DNA of 64,000 bases from Cyclobacteriaceae bacterium (GTDB lineage: Bacteria; Bacteroidota; Bacteroidia; Cytophagales; Cyclobacteriaceae), in assembly GCA_022842845.1 (NCBI GenBank), contig JALHOT010000002.1:124001-188000 (forward strand). The letters are read 5' to 3'. Of this stretch, positions 51,675-59,932 are shown piece after piece. A program made the position numbers and the translations under genes. Position 1 is the stretch's first letter. Every line of letters begins with the position of its first letter. The notes under the pieces were generated by a model. That model was not told where the DNA came from and made no database searches. It was given only the letters and a program-made list of their open reading frames with translations.

Positions 51675-52622
51675 ATGATTCTTGCGGAAGATATTCTACA
51701 GGCACATCTGCGGATTAAACCCTTTATCCACAGAACGCCTATCCTCACCTCAGAACGGATAAATGATCAAACAGGTTGCCAGCTTTTTTTTAAATGTGAA
51801 AACTTCCAAAAAGTGGGAGCCTTTAAGGCACGTGGGGCCATGAATGCTGCACTTCAGATTGATAGAGAAAATCTGCAAAACGGAGTAGCTACACACTCAT
51901 CGGGCAACCATGCCGCTGCACTGGCCAGGGCTGCATCAATTGTTGGCACTGATGCTTTCATTGTAATGCCCAAAACCGCACCAACTATTAAGAAAAAAGC
52001 GGTGCTTGGTTATGGGGGAAAAATATTTGAATGCGAGCCGACACTCGCTGCCCGTGAAGAAATGTTAAACGAGGTGGTGAAAAGGACAAAGGCTACTCAA
52101 ATCCATCCTTTTAATAATGATCATGTAATTACAGGACAAGCAACAGTTGCCAAAGAGTTGCTGGAGGATGTTCCTAAATTAGATTCAATACTGGCCCCTG
52201 TTGGCGGAGGTGGCTTATTAAGCGGTACTCTATTGACGGCTCATTATTTCTCACCTGGCACCAAAGTATTTGCCGGAGAGCCTGAGGGTGCAGACGACAC
52301 CTACCGATCCTTAAAGTCAGGTAAAATAGAAGCTTCACAAGCCAATACAATTGCCGATGGCCTACTCACTTCACTTGGCGACAAAACTTTTCCCATCATT
52401 CAGCAATATGTTAATGAGGTAATGCTGGTTAATGATGCTGAAATTATTCAGGCCATGCGCACCATTTGGGAAACCATGAAAATTATTATTGAACCTTCCT
52501 GCGCAGTACCTTTTGCGGCACTCATCAAGCATAAAGAAAAATTTGCTGGTCAGCGCGTAGGCATTATCCTTTCAGGAGGGAATGTTGATCTTGAAAAAGT
52601 TTTAAAGCTATTTGTTTCTTAA
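51675..52622 (+). CDS. PLP-dependent threonine/serine dehydratase family protein
   Basis: A 315-residue fold-type II PLP enzyme. The lysine motif is FQKVGAFKARGAMNAAL, the substrate loop is THSSGNHAAALA, the phosphate-binding glycine loop is PVGGGGLLSGTL, and the C-terminal end has ILSGGNVDL. No ACT regulatory domain is present, so it is the catabolic or serine-racemase-like short type. Deamination of threonine or serine, or racemisation of serine, are both possible. It starts two bases before lysA, so the pair probably forms an operon. Confidence 0.85.
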   Translation: MILAEDILQAHLRIKPFIHRTPILTSERINDQTGCQLFFKCENFQKVGAFKARGAMNAALQIDRENLQNGVATHSSGNHAAALARAASIVGTDAFIVMPKTAPTIKKKAVLGYGGKIFECEPTLAAREEMLNEVVKRTKATQIHPFNNDHVITGQATVAKELLEDVPKLDSILAPVGGGGLLSGTLLTAHYFSPGTKVFAGEPEGADDTYRSLKSGKIEASQANTIADGLLTSLGDKTFPIIQQYVNEVMLVNDAEIIQAMRTIWETMKIIIEPSCAVPFAALIKHKEKFAGQRVGIILSGGNVDLEKVLKLFVS

Positions 52623-52624
52623 TC

Positions 52625-53848
52625 ATGTATTCAGAAAATCGTCAGCAGTCATCTCAGGGACTTTCCTTAGAAAATCTTGCACAAGAATTTGGCACACCTC
52701 TTTATGTGTACGATGCCAATACCATCATTCAGCAAATTGAAAAATTAAAAAAAGCTTTTTCTTCCATCGACCTGAAGATAAAATATGCTGCAAAGGCCCT
52801 GACAAATGTTAATGTTTTGCGCTTAATGAAGCAACAAGGAATTGGTGTAGATGTGGTGTCTGTTAATGAGGGTCGCCTCGCCATGATGGCTGGTTTCTCA
52901 CCCGCTGAAATTATGTTTACCCCTAACTGTGTAGACTTTAGCGAAATAGAAGAAGCGGTAAATTATGGCTTTGCCATCAACCTCGATAACATTCCCGCGC
53001 TTGAAAAATTTGGTCGTACCTACGGCCATTCAAAAGCCTGTGCCATTCGCATCAATCCGGGGGTGATGGCCGGGGGTAACTATAAAATATCCACAGGCCA
53101 CGATCAATCAAAGTTTGGCATTTCTATTCAGCAACTGCCACAGATTATAGATATAGTAAAAAAGTATAATCTCCACATCAATGGTTTGCACGTGCATACT
53201 GGTAGTGAGGTGGTCGATGTTGAGGTGTTCCTCAAAGTGGCCGATATACTTTTCAAGGCAGCGCTCAACTTTCAAGAGTTAGATTTTATTGATTTTGGTG
53301 GTGGTTTTAAAGTGGCTTATCAAGAGGGAGATAAAGTGACAGATGTGAATGCCCTTGGGAAAGCCCTATCTGAAAGCTTTCAAAAATTTTGTAGCGACTA
53401 CGGCAAAAAGTTACAAGCATGGATAGAGCCTGGTAAATTTTTGGTAAGCGAGGCCGGTTTGCTGCTGGTTAAAACTACTGTTGTTAAAGAAACACCCTCT
53501 ATCACTTTTGCGGGTGTTAACTCAGGTCTAAACCACCTGATCAGACCAATGATGTACGATGCCTACCACCATGTGTCTAACGTTTCTAATCCAGGTGGGG
53601 AGCGCAAAACTTATACTATTGTTGGCTATATATGCGAGACTGATACCCTGGCAGCGGAACGGTCCTTACCCGAAATTCAGGAGGGTCACATTCTGGCGAT
53701 ACACAATGCTGGTGCTTATGGATTTTCTATGGCCTCGAATTATAACGCGCGGTTAAGACCAGCGGAAGTCCTGATCGAAAATGGCAAGGCAAGACTCATT
53801 CGAAAGCAAGAAAGCTTCGAAGATCTGCTACAAGGACAAATAATGTAA
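52625..53848 (+). CDS. lysA: Diaminopimelate decarboxylase
   Basis: PLP enzyme forming lysine from meso-diaminopimelate in the cytoplasm. The 407-residue length is normal. Motifs: PLP lysine in IKYAAKALTNVNVLRLM, the barrel loops VDVVSVNEGRLAMMAGF and LHINGLHVHTGSEV, the substrate region DFGGGFKVAYQEGD, WIEPGKFLVSEAG, and the closing cysteine in YICETDTLAAER. It follows the dehydratase gene with a two-base gap. A plain alanine racemase-type alternative is excluded by these motifs. Confidence 0.93.
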   Translation: MYSENRQQSSQGLSLENLAQEFGTPLYVYDANTIIQQIEKLKKAFSSIDLKIKYAAKALTNVNVLRLMKQQGIGVDVVSVNEGRLAMMAGFSPAEIMFTPNCVDFSEIEEAVNYGFAINLDNIPALEKFGRTYGHSKACAIRINPGVMAGGNYKISTGHDQSKFGISIQQLPQIIDIVKKYNLHINGLHVHTGSEVVDVEVFLKVADILFKAALNFQELDFIDFGGGFKVAYQEGDKVTDVNALGKALSESFQKFCSDYGKKLQAWIEPGKFLVSEAGLLLVKTTVVKETPSITFAGVNSGLNHLIRPMMYDAYHHVSNVSNPGGERKTYTIVGYICETDTLAAERSLPEIQEGHILAIHNAGAYGFSMASNYNARLRPAEVLIENGKARLIRKQESFEDLLQGQIM

Positions 53849-53908
53849 GCGGATTACTTTATACCAGCGGTCTTTCCTTATTCAAAAGAAAGACTGAATT
53901 TTATTGGT

Positions 53909-56734
53909 ATGAAAAAAATCTTCATCCCCTTGTTGCTCGTTGCCTTTGCAGCAAACGCACAAAAAAAGGTTAGCGACCCTATTGTTAAAAAACCACTCAC
54001 TCCGGCTGTTTATGATGGATGGAAAGACATCCCTTACAAGGCGATAAGCCCCGATGGAAATCAGGCAGCCATGCTCATCAATCCTCAAGATGGCGATGGG
54101 CGTGTTGTTTTTTATAACCTATTGAATGCAAAAGAGGATTCGGTACAGCGCGCAGCCGATATTACTGTGTTGTTTGATAGCCGACATGCTGTTTTCAAAA
54201 TCAAGCCACAGAAAGAAAAAGTTAAAGAGCTAAGAAGGCAGAAGAAGAAAAAGGATGATCTCCCAAAAGATTCTCTTGGTATATTTTCTTTTAGCTCCAG
54301 GCGCACCGAAAAAATTGCAGGAGTACGTTCTTACAAGGTGCCCGAAAAAAATGGTCAATGGCTAGCCTACATGCTGGAGGCAAAAAAAGAAGAGAAAAAA
54401 GCCGCAGTAAAATCCGATAGTGTTTCTAAAAAGGAGAATACCCCAGCTGGCAAAAAGGCTGTGAAGAATAATGACGAAAATGGTTACAGTCTTGTGCTGC
54501 GAAATTTGAATACCAAGCAAGAACGCGTATTCAGCTATGTAAAAGATTACACCTTTTCAAAATTCGGAAATGCCCTCCTTTTTACATCAGCTGGTTATGA
54601 TAGCACACTCAAGCCGGGTGTCTATTGGTTCGATTTACAGAAAGAACAGCTGACAAGTATTTTTGATGGCCATAAGAAATTTAATTACAAAGGTCTTGCC
54701 ATCAACGAAGCTGGTGATCAGGCAGCTTTTTTAGTGGATAACGATACCACCAAAAACTTAATACGAAACTTTACACTCTATTATTGGAAAGGTGCTGCCA
54801 ACAAAGGCCGGCCCTTGGTTGACAAAAAGACTGCGGGCGTACCTGCCGGTTGGTTGGTGAGTGAACATTATACCCCAAGCTTCTCAAAAAATAGCACCAC
54901 TCTATATCTTGGTCTGGCTCCTCAACCAATGATACAAGATACCAGCAAGTTAGATGAAGAGATTATAAAGGTTGATGTGTGGAATTGGCGTGATAGTGTG
55001 CTGCAAACACAACAAAGCAAGCAGCTTGATGCAGAAAAAAAACGAACCTATATGGCCGCTTACGATCTCGTAGGCACATCGCTAAAGCTTTTAGCCAATG
55101 AAAAAGTGCCAGCCATCACGCTGGCTGATGAGGGCAATGCACCTCATGCCTTAGCCGTAAGTGACAGACCGTATCGTTGGAGTAATTTTTACGACATCAA
55201 TACACAAGAGGATGTCTTTACTGTTGATATTAAAAGTGGTGTGCCAACACTGGTGGCAAAACAGATAAAGGGTAACGTCAACATCTCGCCTAAGGGCAAG
55301 TATGTATTTTGGTACAGTCTTTCCGACACTGCCTGGTTTAGTTACGCTATCAACAGCAAACAAACTCATGCACTCACACAAAAAATTCCGGTGTCTTTTG
55401 CAGATGAAGAAGATGATCACCCCGATTACCCATCTGCCTATGGGCGTTTGGGTTGGCTTGAAGATGACCAGCGCTTATTACTTTACGATCGTTATGATAT
55501 CTGGTCGATTGATCCTGAAAACAAAAATGCCGCCATTAACCTGACAAAAATTGGGCGCAGTCAAAAAATTGTTTTCCGCTATATTAAACTTGATCCGGAA
55601 GAACTCTATATAAAAACCGATGCAACACTCCTGCTTTCTGCCTTTAATGAAATGACAAAAACCTGGGGCTATTACTCGCTCTCGTTAAAAACAGGTGAAC
55701 TAAAAAAATTACTGGTCAGCGAGCATCGTTATGCCGGTACTATTAAAGCACTTAACAGCGAAAGGATTCTATTTACTCGAGAGTCATTCACAGAATCACC
55801 CGATGTGTGGGTAAGCAACCTATCGTTTCAGTCACCCAAAAAAATCAGCAACGCCAATCCTCAAATGAAAAACTACAAATTGGGAAGTGTTGAATTGGTG
55901 AAGTTCACCTCATTGGACAATGTACCTTTGGAAGGATTACTGTACAAACCAGAAAATTTTGATCCGAAAAAGAAGTATCCGATGCTGGTTTACTTCTATG
56001 AAAAAAGCAGTGATCAGCTCTACTCACATTTTAAACCTCAGCCGGCATGGTCAATTATACAACGCACCATGTGTGTAAGCAACGATTACCTGGTGTTTGT
56101 ACCTGATATTGTCTACAAAATTGGTTTACCGGGTGAAAGCGCCTACAACAGTATAATGCCTGGCGTAACACACCTCATCGGCAAAGGATTTGTAGATGAG
56201 AAAAATATCGGCATACAGGGCCAAAGCTGGGGTGGCTATCAAGCGGCCTACATCATTACACGTACAAATCTCTTTAAAGCAGCAGGGGCAGGTGCTGCTG
56301 TTGTGAACATGACTAGCGCTTATGGTGGCATTCGCTGGGGAAGTGGTTTAAGTCGTATGTTTCAATATGAGCAATCACAAAGTCGTATTGGTGGCACCCT
56401 GTGGGAACGCCCGCTTTACTATTTAGAAAACTCTCCTTTGTTTACAGCCGATAAAATTCAAACACCGGTACTCATTATGCAAAATGATAAAGACGATGCT
56501 GTGCCATGGTACCAGGGTATAGAATTTTACATGGCGCTGCGCAGGTTACAAAAGCCTGTTTGGATGCTAGTGTATAATGAGGAGCTGCACAACTTACAAC
56601 AACGCCAAAACAGAATGGACTATGATAAGCGTCTGATGCAGTTTTTTGATTTTTACCTGAAAGGAGCTCCGGAGCCTGAGTGGATGAAGTACGGTATTCC
56701 GGCAACGGAAAAGGGTATTAATACCGGGTTTTAA
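53909..56734 (+). CDS. Exported S9 family serine peptidase (prolyl oligopeptidase type)
   Basis: A 941-residue exported peptidase. Signal peptide MKKIFIPLLLVAFAANAQ; a long N-terminal propeller-like region with a lysine/glutamate-rich insertion near residues 85-175; C-terminal alpha/beta-hydrolase with the nucleophile GQSWGGYQAAYI (S773), the acid in QNDKDDAVPWYQG, and the histidine in NEELHNLQ. It is larger than classical prolyl oligopeptidases and looks like DPP-IV/acylaminoacyl-peptidase-type members of Bacteroidota. It probably trims oligopeptides in the periplasm. The META lipoprotein gene follows after 36 bases. Confidence 0.88.
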   Translation: MKKIFIPLLLVAFAANAQKKVSDPIVKKPLTPAVYDGWKDIPYKAISPDGNQAAMLINPQDGDGRVVFYNLLNAKEDSVQRAADITVLFDSRHAVFKIKPQKEKVKELRRQKKKKDDLPKDSLGIFSFSSRRTEKIAGVRSYKVPEKNGQWLAYMLEAKKEEKKAAVKSDSVSKKENTPAGKKAVKNNDENGYSLVLRNLNTKQERVFSYVKDYTFSKFGNALLFTSAGYDSTLKPGVYWFDLQKEQLTSIFDGHKKFNYKGLAINEAGDQAAFLVDNDTTKNLIRNFTLYYWKGAANKGRPLVDKKTAGVPAGWLVSEHYTPSFSKNSTTLYLGLAPQPMIQDTSKLDEEIIKVDVWNWRDSVLQTQQSKQLDAEKKRTYMAAYDLVGTSLKLLANEKVPAITLADEGNAPHALAVSDRPYRWSNFYDINTQEDVFTVDIKSGVPTLVAKQIKGNVNISPKGKYVFWYSLSDTAWFSYAINSKQTHALTQKIPVSFADEEDDHPDYPSAYGRLGWLEDDQRLLLYDRYDIWSIDPENKNAAINLTKIGRSQKIVFRYIKLDPEELYIKTDATLLLSAFNEMTKTWGYYSLSLKTGELKKLLVSEHRYAGTIKALNSERILFTRESFTESPDVWVSNLSFQSPKKISNANPQMKNYKLGSVELVKFTSLDNVPLEGLLYKPENFDPKKKYPMLVYFYEKSSDQLYSHFKPQPAWSIIQRTMCVSNDYLVFVPDIVYKIGLPGESAYNSIMPGVTHLIGKGFVDEKNIGIQGQSWGGYQAAYIITRTNLFKAAGAGAAVVNMTSAYGGIRWGSGLSRMFQYEQSQSRIGGTLWERPLYYLENSPLFTADKIQTPVLIMQNDKDDAVPWYQGIEFYMALRRLQKPVWMLVYNEELHNLQQRQNRMDYDKRLMQFFDFYLKGAPEPEWMKYGIPATEKGINTGF

Positions 56735-56770
56735 TATTGCTATTGTTAATTAATGATTAATTCGTGTCAA

Positions 56771-57274
56771 ATGAGTTTGAAATTCATTTCGCTGGCAGGC
56801 ATCGTGATCAGTTTGACAGCTTGTGCTTCAAAAAGTACGCTGCCTGTTACTGCTGAAAGCATAAGGCCTGAGAAGTCAAATCCTACCAATGAAAAAGTGG
56901 TGGTTGCGCCTTCTTTTGACTCTGTCATCACAGAGAAGTATTGGAAACTGATTGAGTTAAGAGGTCAACCTGTTTTGAACGCACCGGAAAAATCGCGGGA
57001 AGAACATTTTATCCTCAAGACACTTAACAATAAAATAATCGGCTATGGCGGATGCAACTCATTTACTGGTAGCTATGAGTTGTTAAGCGGAAATAGGATC
57101 AGATTTTCTAAGCTGGCTTCTACGATGATGGCTTGCGTCAACTCCAATTATGAACAAGAGTTTTTGCGCATGTTCGAAAGTGTTGACAGTTATGGTTTAA
57201 AAGGAGATACCTTATCACTTAGCAAAGCCAGAATGGCTCCTTCGGCAAGATTTCAGGTTGTGTATTTTAAGTGA
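56771..57274 (+). CDS. META/HslJ-domain lipoprotein
   Basis: A 167-residue predicted lipoprotein started at ATG 56771 (MSLKFISLAGIVISLTACAS), with the lipobox Cys near residue 18. Residues about 60-167 match the META (HslJ) domain: YWKLIELRGQPVLN, IIGYGGCNSFTGSYEL and KLASTMMACVNSNYEQEF, where GGCNSFTG is diagnostic. The domain is found in heat-shock and motility-related envelope proteins; the role is not known. It follows the S9 peptidase and ends at a strong bidirectional terminator. Confidence 0.82.
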   Translation: MSLKFISLAGIVISLTACASKSTLPVTAESIRPEKSNPTNEKVVVAPSFDSVITEKYWKLIELRGQPVLNAPEKSREEHFILKTLNNKIIGYGGCNSFTGSYELLSGNRIRFSKLASTMMACVNSNYEQEFLRMFESVDSYGLKGDTLSLSKARMAPSARFQVVYFK

Positions 57275-57281
57275 ATTCAAT

Positions 57282-57325
57282 AAAAACAAGAAAGGGATCG
57301 TTAGCGATCCCTTTCTTGTTTTTGT
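57282..57325. terminator. Bidirectional terminator after the META lipoprotein gene
   Basis: AAAAACAAGAAAGGGATCG (57282-57300) and its exact reverse complement (57305-57323) form a perfect 19-base stem with a four-base loop. Both sides end in A or T runs, so it can end this gene and the minus-strand gene whose stop is at 57336. Confidence 0.85.
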
Positions 57326-57335
57326 CTTATTACTA

Positions 57336-57596
57336 TCAGCTTGCCTTATTCAGCACGAATGTTTTCACACCCAGTTTATTATCTGCAACCAGTGTACTTT
57401 CTTTATTTGAGAAGTTTTGTGCGTGCCAGGCAGCGTACTGACTGTATTGCAAACAGGGCCCTACAATGGTTCCCTCAATAAGTATTTTAATGTAATCAGC
57501 CTCCCTAAACTCTAGCAAGAGCGCCTGCTGATCTTGGGGCAGATCCTTTACCTCCACATATTCAATTTCTCTGAAATACTTTGCCTTAACCTTCAT
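57336..57596 (-). CDS. Small cytoplasmic protein of unknown function
   Basis: An 86-residue protein, not recognised. It reads MKVKAKYFREIEYVEVKDLP at the start, then QALLLEFREADYIKILIEGT and CLQYSQYAAWHAQNFSN with two aromatic clusters, ending in VLNKAS. It has one cysteine and no signal peptide. The frame is well-formed and flanked by its own terminator on the 3' side; the 117 bases to recG are non-coding. Weak support: only frame and position. Confidence 0.5.
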   Translation of the reverse strand: MKVKAKYFREIEYVEVKDLPQDQQALLLEFREADYIKILIEGTIVGPCLQYSQYAAWHAQNFSNKESTLVADNKLGVKTFVLNKAS

Positions 57597-57713
57597 ACAA
57601 CACCGATGTCCCTTTATAACAACAAATTAACCTAAGTAACCCTCACTAGGTGCGATAAAAAATCAAAGTGGTAAATTGCTGCCCTTATTCACGAAAATAC
57701 GAAGCTGCTATCC

Positions 57714-59807
57714 ATGTCGGATTACCTCCACAACTCTATTGAATATTTAAAAGGCGTAGGGCCACAACGGGCAGCTTTGTTAAACAAAGAATTGGGTGTT
57801 TTTACCTACCAGGATCTTCTACAACACTACCCTTTTCGCTACGAAGATCGCACCAAATTTTACAGTATTAAGGAAATAGTTGATGAAATGCCTTATGTGC
57901 AGTTAAAGGGCATTATTAAGAAGAAAGAATTAGTGGGCACGGGCTTAAAAAAGAGACTAACGGCCTATTTAGAAGATGGATCAGGTAATGTAGAGCTCGT
58001 TTGGTTCCAGGGCATTAATTGGGTTAATGATAAGGTAAAAACAGGTGTTGAGTACGTTGTTTTCGGTAAACCCACCCGTTTTGGTAGTAAGTTTTCAATA
58101 GCTCATCCGGAAATAGACATAGCAGCTGCCACGCAGACAAAATCACAAAACTTACGCCCCGTTTATCCGCTTACTGAAAAACTAAAAAGTAAGCACATCG
58201 ATAACAAGGTTGTCTCCCGATTACAAGAAGAAGTACTCAAAAGTGTAGGCGATCACATTATAGAAACACTCCCTCCCAAGCTCCTTCAAAAGTATGCACT
58301 TATCTATAAAAGGGAGGCTCTGTTCAACATACACTTCCCAAAAAATCATGAGCTGCTGGCCAAGGCACAGCAAAGGATTAAGTTCGAAGAGCTATTTTTC
58401 CTGCAGTTAAAATTACTGCGCCTTAAGCATGTGCGCAAAGTGTCTTACAAAGGTCAGGTCTTTAACGACTCCACTTTATTAACTGACTTCTATAAAAATC
58501 ATTTGCCCTTCGATTTAACCGATGCGCAAAAACGCGTGATCAAAGAAATATATGCAGACATGAAGAGTGGCAAACAAATGAATCGTTTGCTGCAGGGCGA
58601 TGTAGGCAGTGGTAAAACCATTGTTGGCTTTATTTGCATGTTGCTGGCCATTGGCAGTGGTGCGCAATGTGCCCTGATGGCTCCAACAGAAATATTGGCA
58701 CAACAACATTTTACAGGGCTACAGCGCTACGCTGCAAAAATGAATCTGAGCATTGACATACTCACAGGTTCAACGAAAAAATCAGATCGCAAAGCAATAC
58801 ACGACAAACTGTTGACAGGCGAATTAAAGATTTTAGTAGGTACACATGCATTATTAGAAGATGTAGTTCAATTCAAAAATTTAGGCCTTGCTGTTATTGA
58901 TGAACAACATCGCTTTGGAGTGGCGCAGCGATCGAAACTTTGGAAAAAGAATGAAGCTGTTATGCCCCATGTATTGGTGATGACCGCTACGCCCATTCCC
59001 AGAACGCTTGCCATGACTTTATATGGCGATTTAGATATTTCGACTATTGATCAGCTTCCCGCTGGCCGAAAGCCAATCAAAACAGTTCATCGGTATGATT
59101 CACATCGTTTGCAGGTAAATCAATTTTTGCGAGAACAGATTGCCTTAGGCAGACAAGTGTATGTGGTTTACCCATTAATAGAAGAATCTGAAAAACTTGA
59201 TCTGAAACATCTGATGGATGGCTACGAAAGCATGGCCCGCGCCTTTCCGGATGTTGCCTTAAGTATAGTACACGGCCAAATGAAGGCTGCTGACAAAGAA
59301 TATGAAATGCAGCGTTTCAAAAAAGGCGAAACAAAAATTATGGTAGCCACTACCGTTATTGAGGTTGGGGTCGATGTGCCCAATGCTTCTGTCATGGTGA
59401 TAGAAAATGCTGAACGCTTTGGTTTATCACAACTACACCAACTAAGGGGACGCGTAGGAAGAGGGGCTGAGCAATCGTTTTGTATTCTCATGAGTAACTA
59501 CAAACTCAGCCAGGACTCAAAAGTGCGTATCAACACCATGGTGCAAACCAATAACGGCTTTGAAATTGCAGAAACTGATTTGAAGTTGCGCGGACCAGGC
59601 GATTTAACTGGTACACAGCAAAGCGGTGTGCTTGATCTTTCTCTGGCAGATTTGTCTAAAGACCAAATACTATTGCAGCAAGCACGCGAAGCGGCAATTA
59701 GTATTTTGGATACTGACCCAGAGCTTGTAAAAACAGAAAACGAATGCATTAAAACACAAATTGCTGTAGTCAAAAAATCAGGTTTAAGCTGGAGTAAGAT
59801 CAGCTAA
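57714..59807 (+). CDS. recG: ATP-dependent DNA helicase RecG
   Basis: Branch-migration helicase that rescues stalled replication forks. The 697-residue length is typical. The N-terminal wedge/OB domain covers about residues 1-180 (NSIEYLKGVGPQRAALLNKE, FRYEDRTKFYSI). Helicase motifs: Walker A LLQGDVGSGKTIVGF, MAPTEILAQQH, DEQ-box IDEQHRFGVAQR, VMTATPIPRTLAMTL, VIEVGVDVPNASVMV, and QLHQLRGRVGRG. The C-terminal segment GPGDLTGTQQSGVLDL is typical of RecG. It is monocistronic. Confidence 0.96.
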   Translation: MSDYLHNSIEYLKGVGPQRAALLNKELGVFTYQDLLQHYPFRYEDRTKFYSIKEIVDEMPYVQLKGIIKKKELVGTGLKKRLTAYLEDGSGNVELVWFQGINWVNDKVKTGVEYVVFGKPTRFGSKFSIAHPEIDIAAATQTKSQNLRPVYPLTEKLKSKHIDNKVVSRLQEEVLKSVGDHIIETLPPKLLQKYALIYKREALFNIHFPKNHELLAKAQQRIKFEELFFLQLKLLRLKHVRKVSYKGQVFNDSTLLTDFYKNHLPFDLTDAQKRVIKEIYADMKSGKQMNRLLQGDVGSGKTIVGFICMLLAIGSGAQCALMAPTEILAQQHFTGLQRYAAKMNLSIDILTGSTKKSDRKAIHDKLLTGELKILVGTHALLEDVVQFKNLGLAVIDEQHRFGVAQRSKLWKKNEAVMPHVLVMTATPIPRTLAMTLYGDLDISTIDQLPAGRKPIKTVHRYDSHRLQVNQFLREQIALGRQVYVVYPLIEESEKLDLKHLMDGYESMARAFPDVALSIVHGQMKAADKEYEMQRFKKGETKIMVATTVIEVGVDVPNASVMVIENAERFGLSQLHQLRGRVGRGAEQSFCILMSNYKLSQDSKVRINTMVQTNNGFEIAETDLKLRGPGDLTGTQQSGVLDLSLADLSKDQILLQQAREAAISILDTDPELVKTENECIKTQIAVVKKSGLSWSKIS

Positions 59808-59932
59808 ACACATTAACATTCATTAACCTGATTAACTACCAATCGTCCTGCTTTTAAGCCCTGCATGGATTTGCCTCAACTATCTAAAACCCAAACACTT
59901 ATTTCGCAGTTTAATAGTAGAAACCAATTTAC

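Noticed and set aside
51724..51732. A perfect DnaA-box match TTATCCACA
   Set aside because: It is single and lies inside the dehydratase coding sequence; one or fewer such matches is expected by chance in 64 kb.
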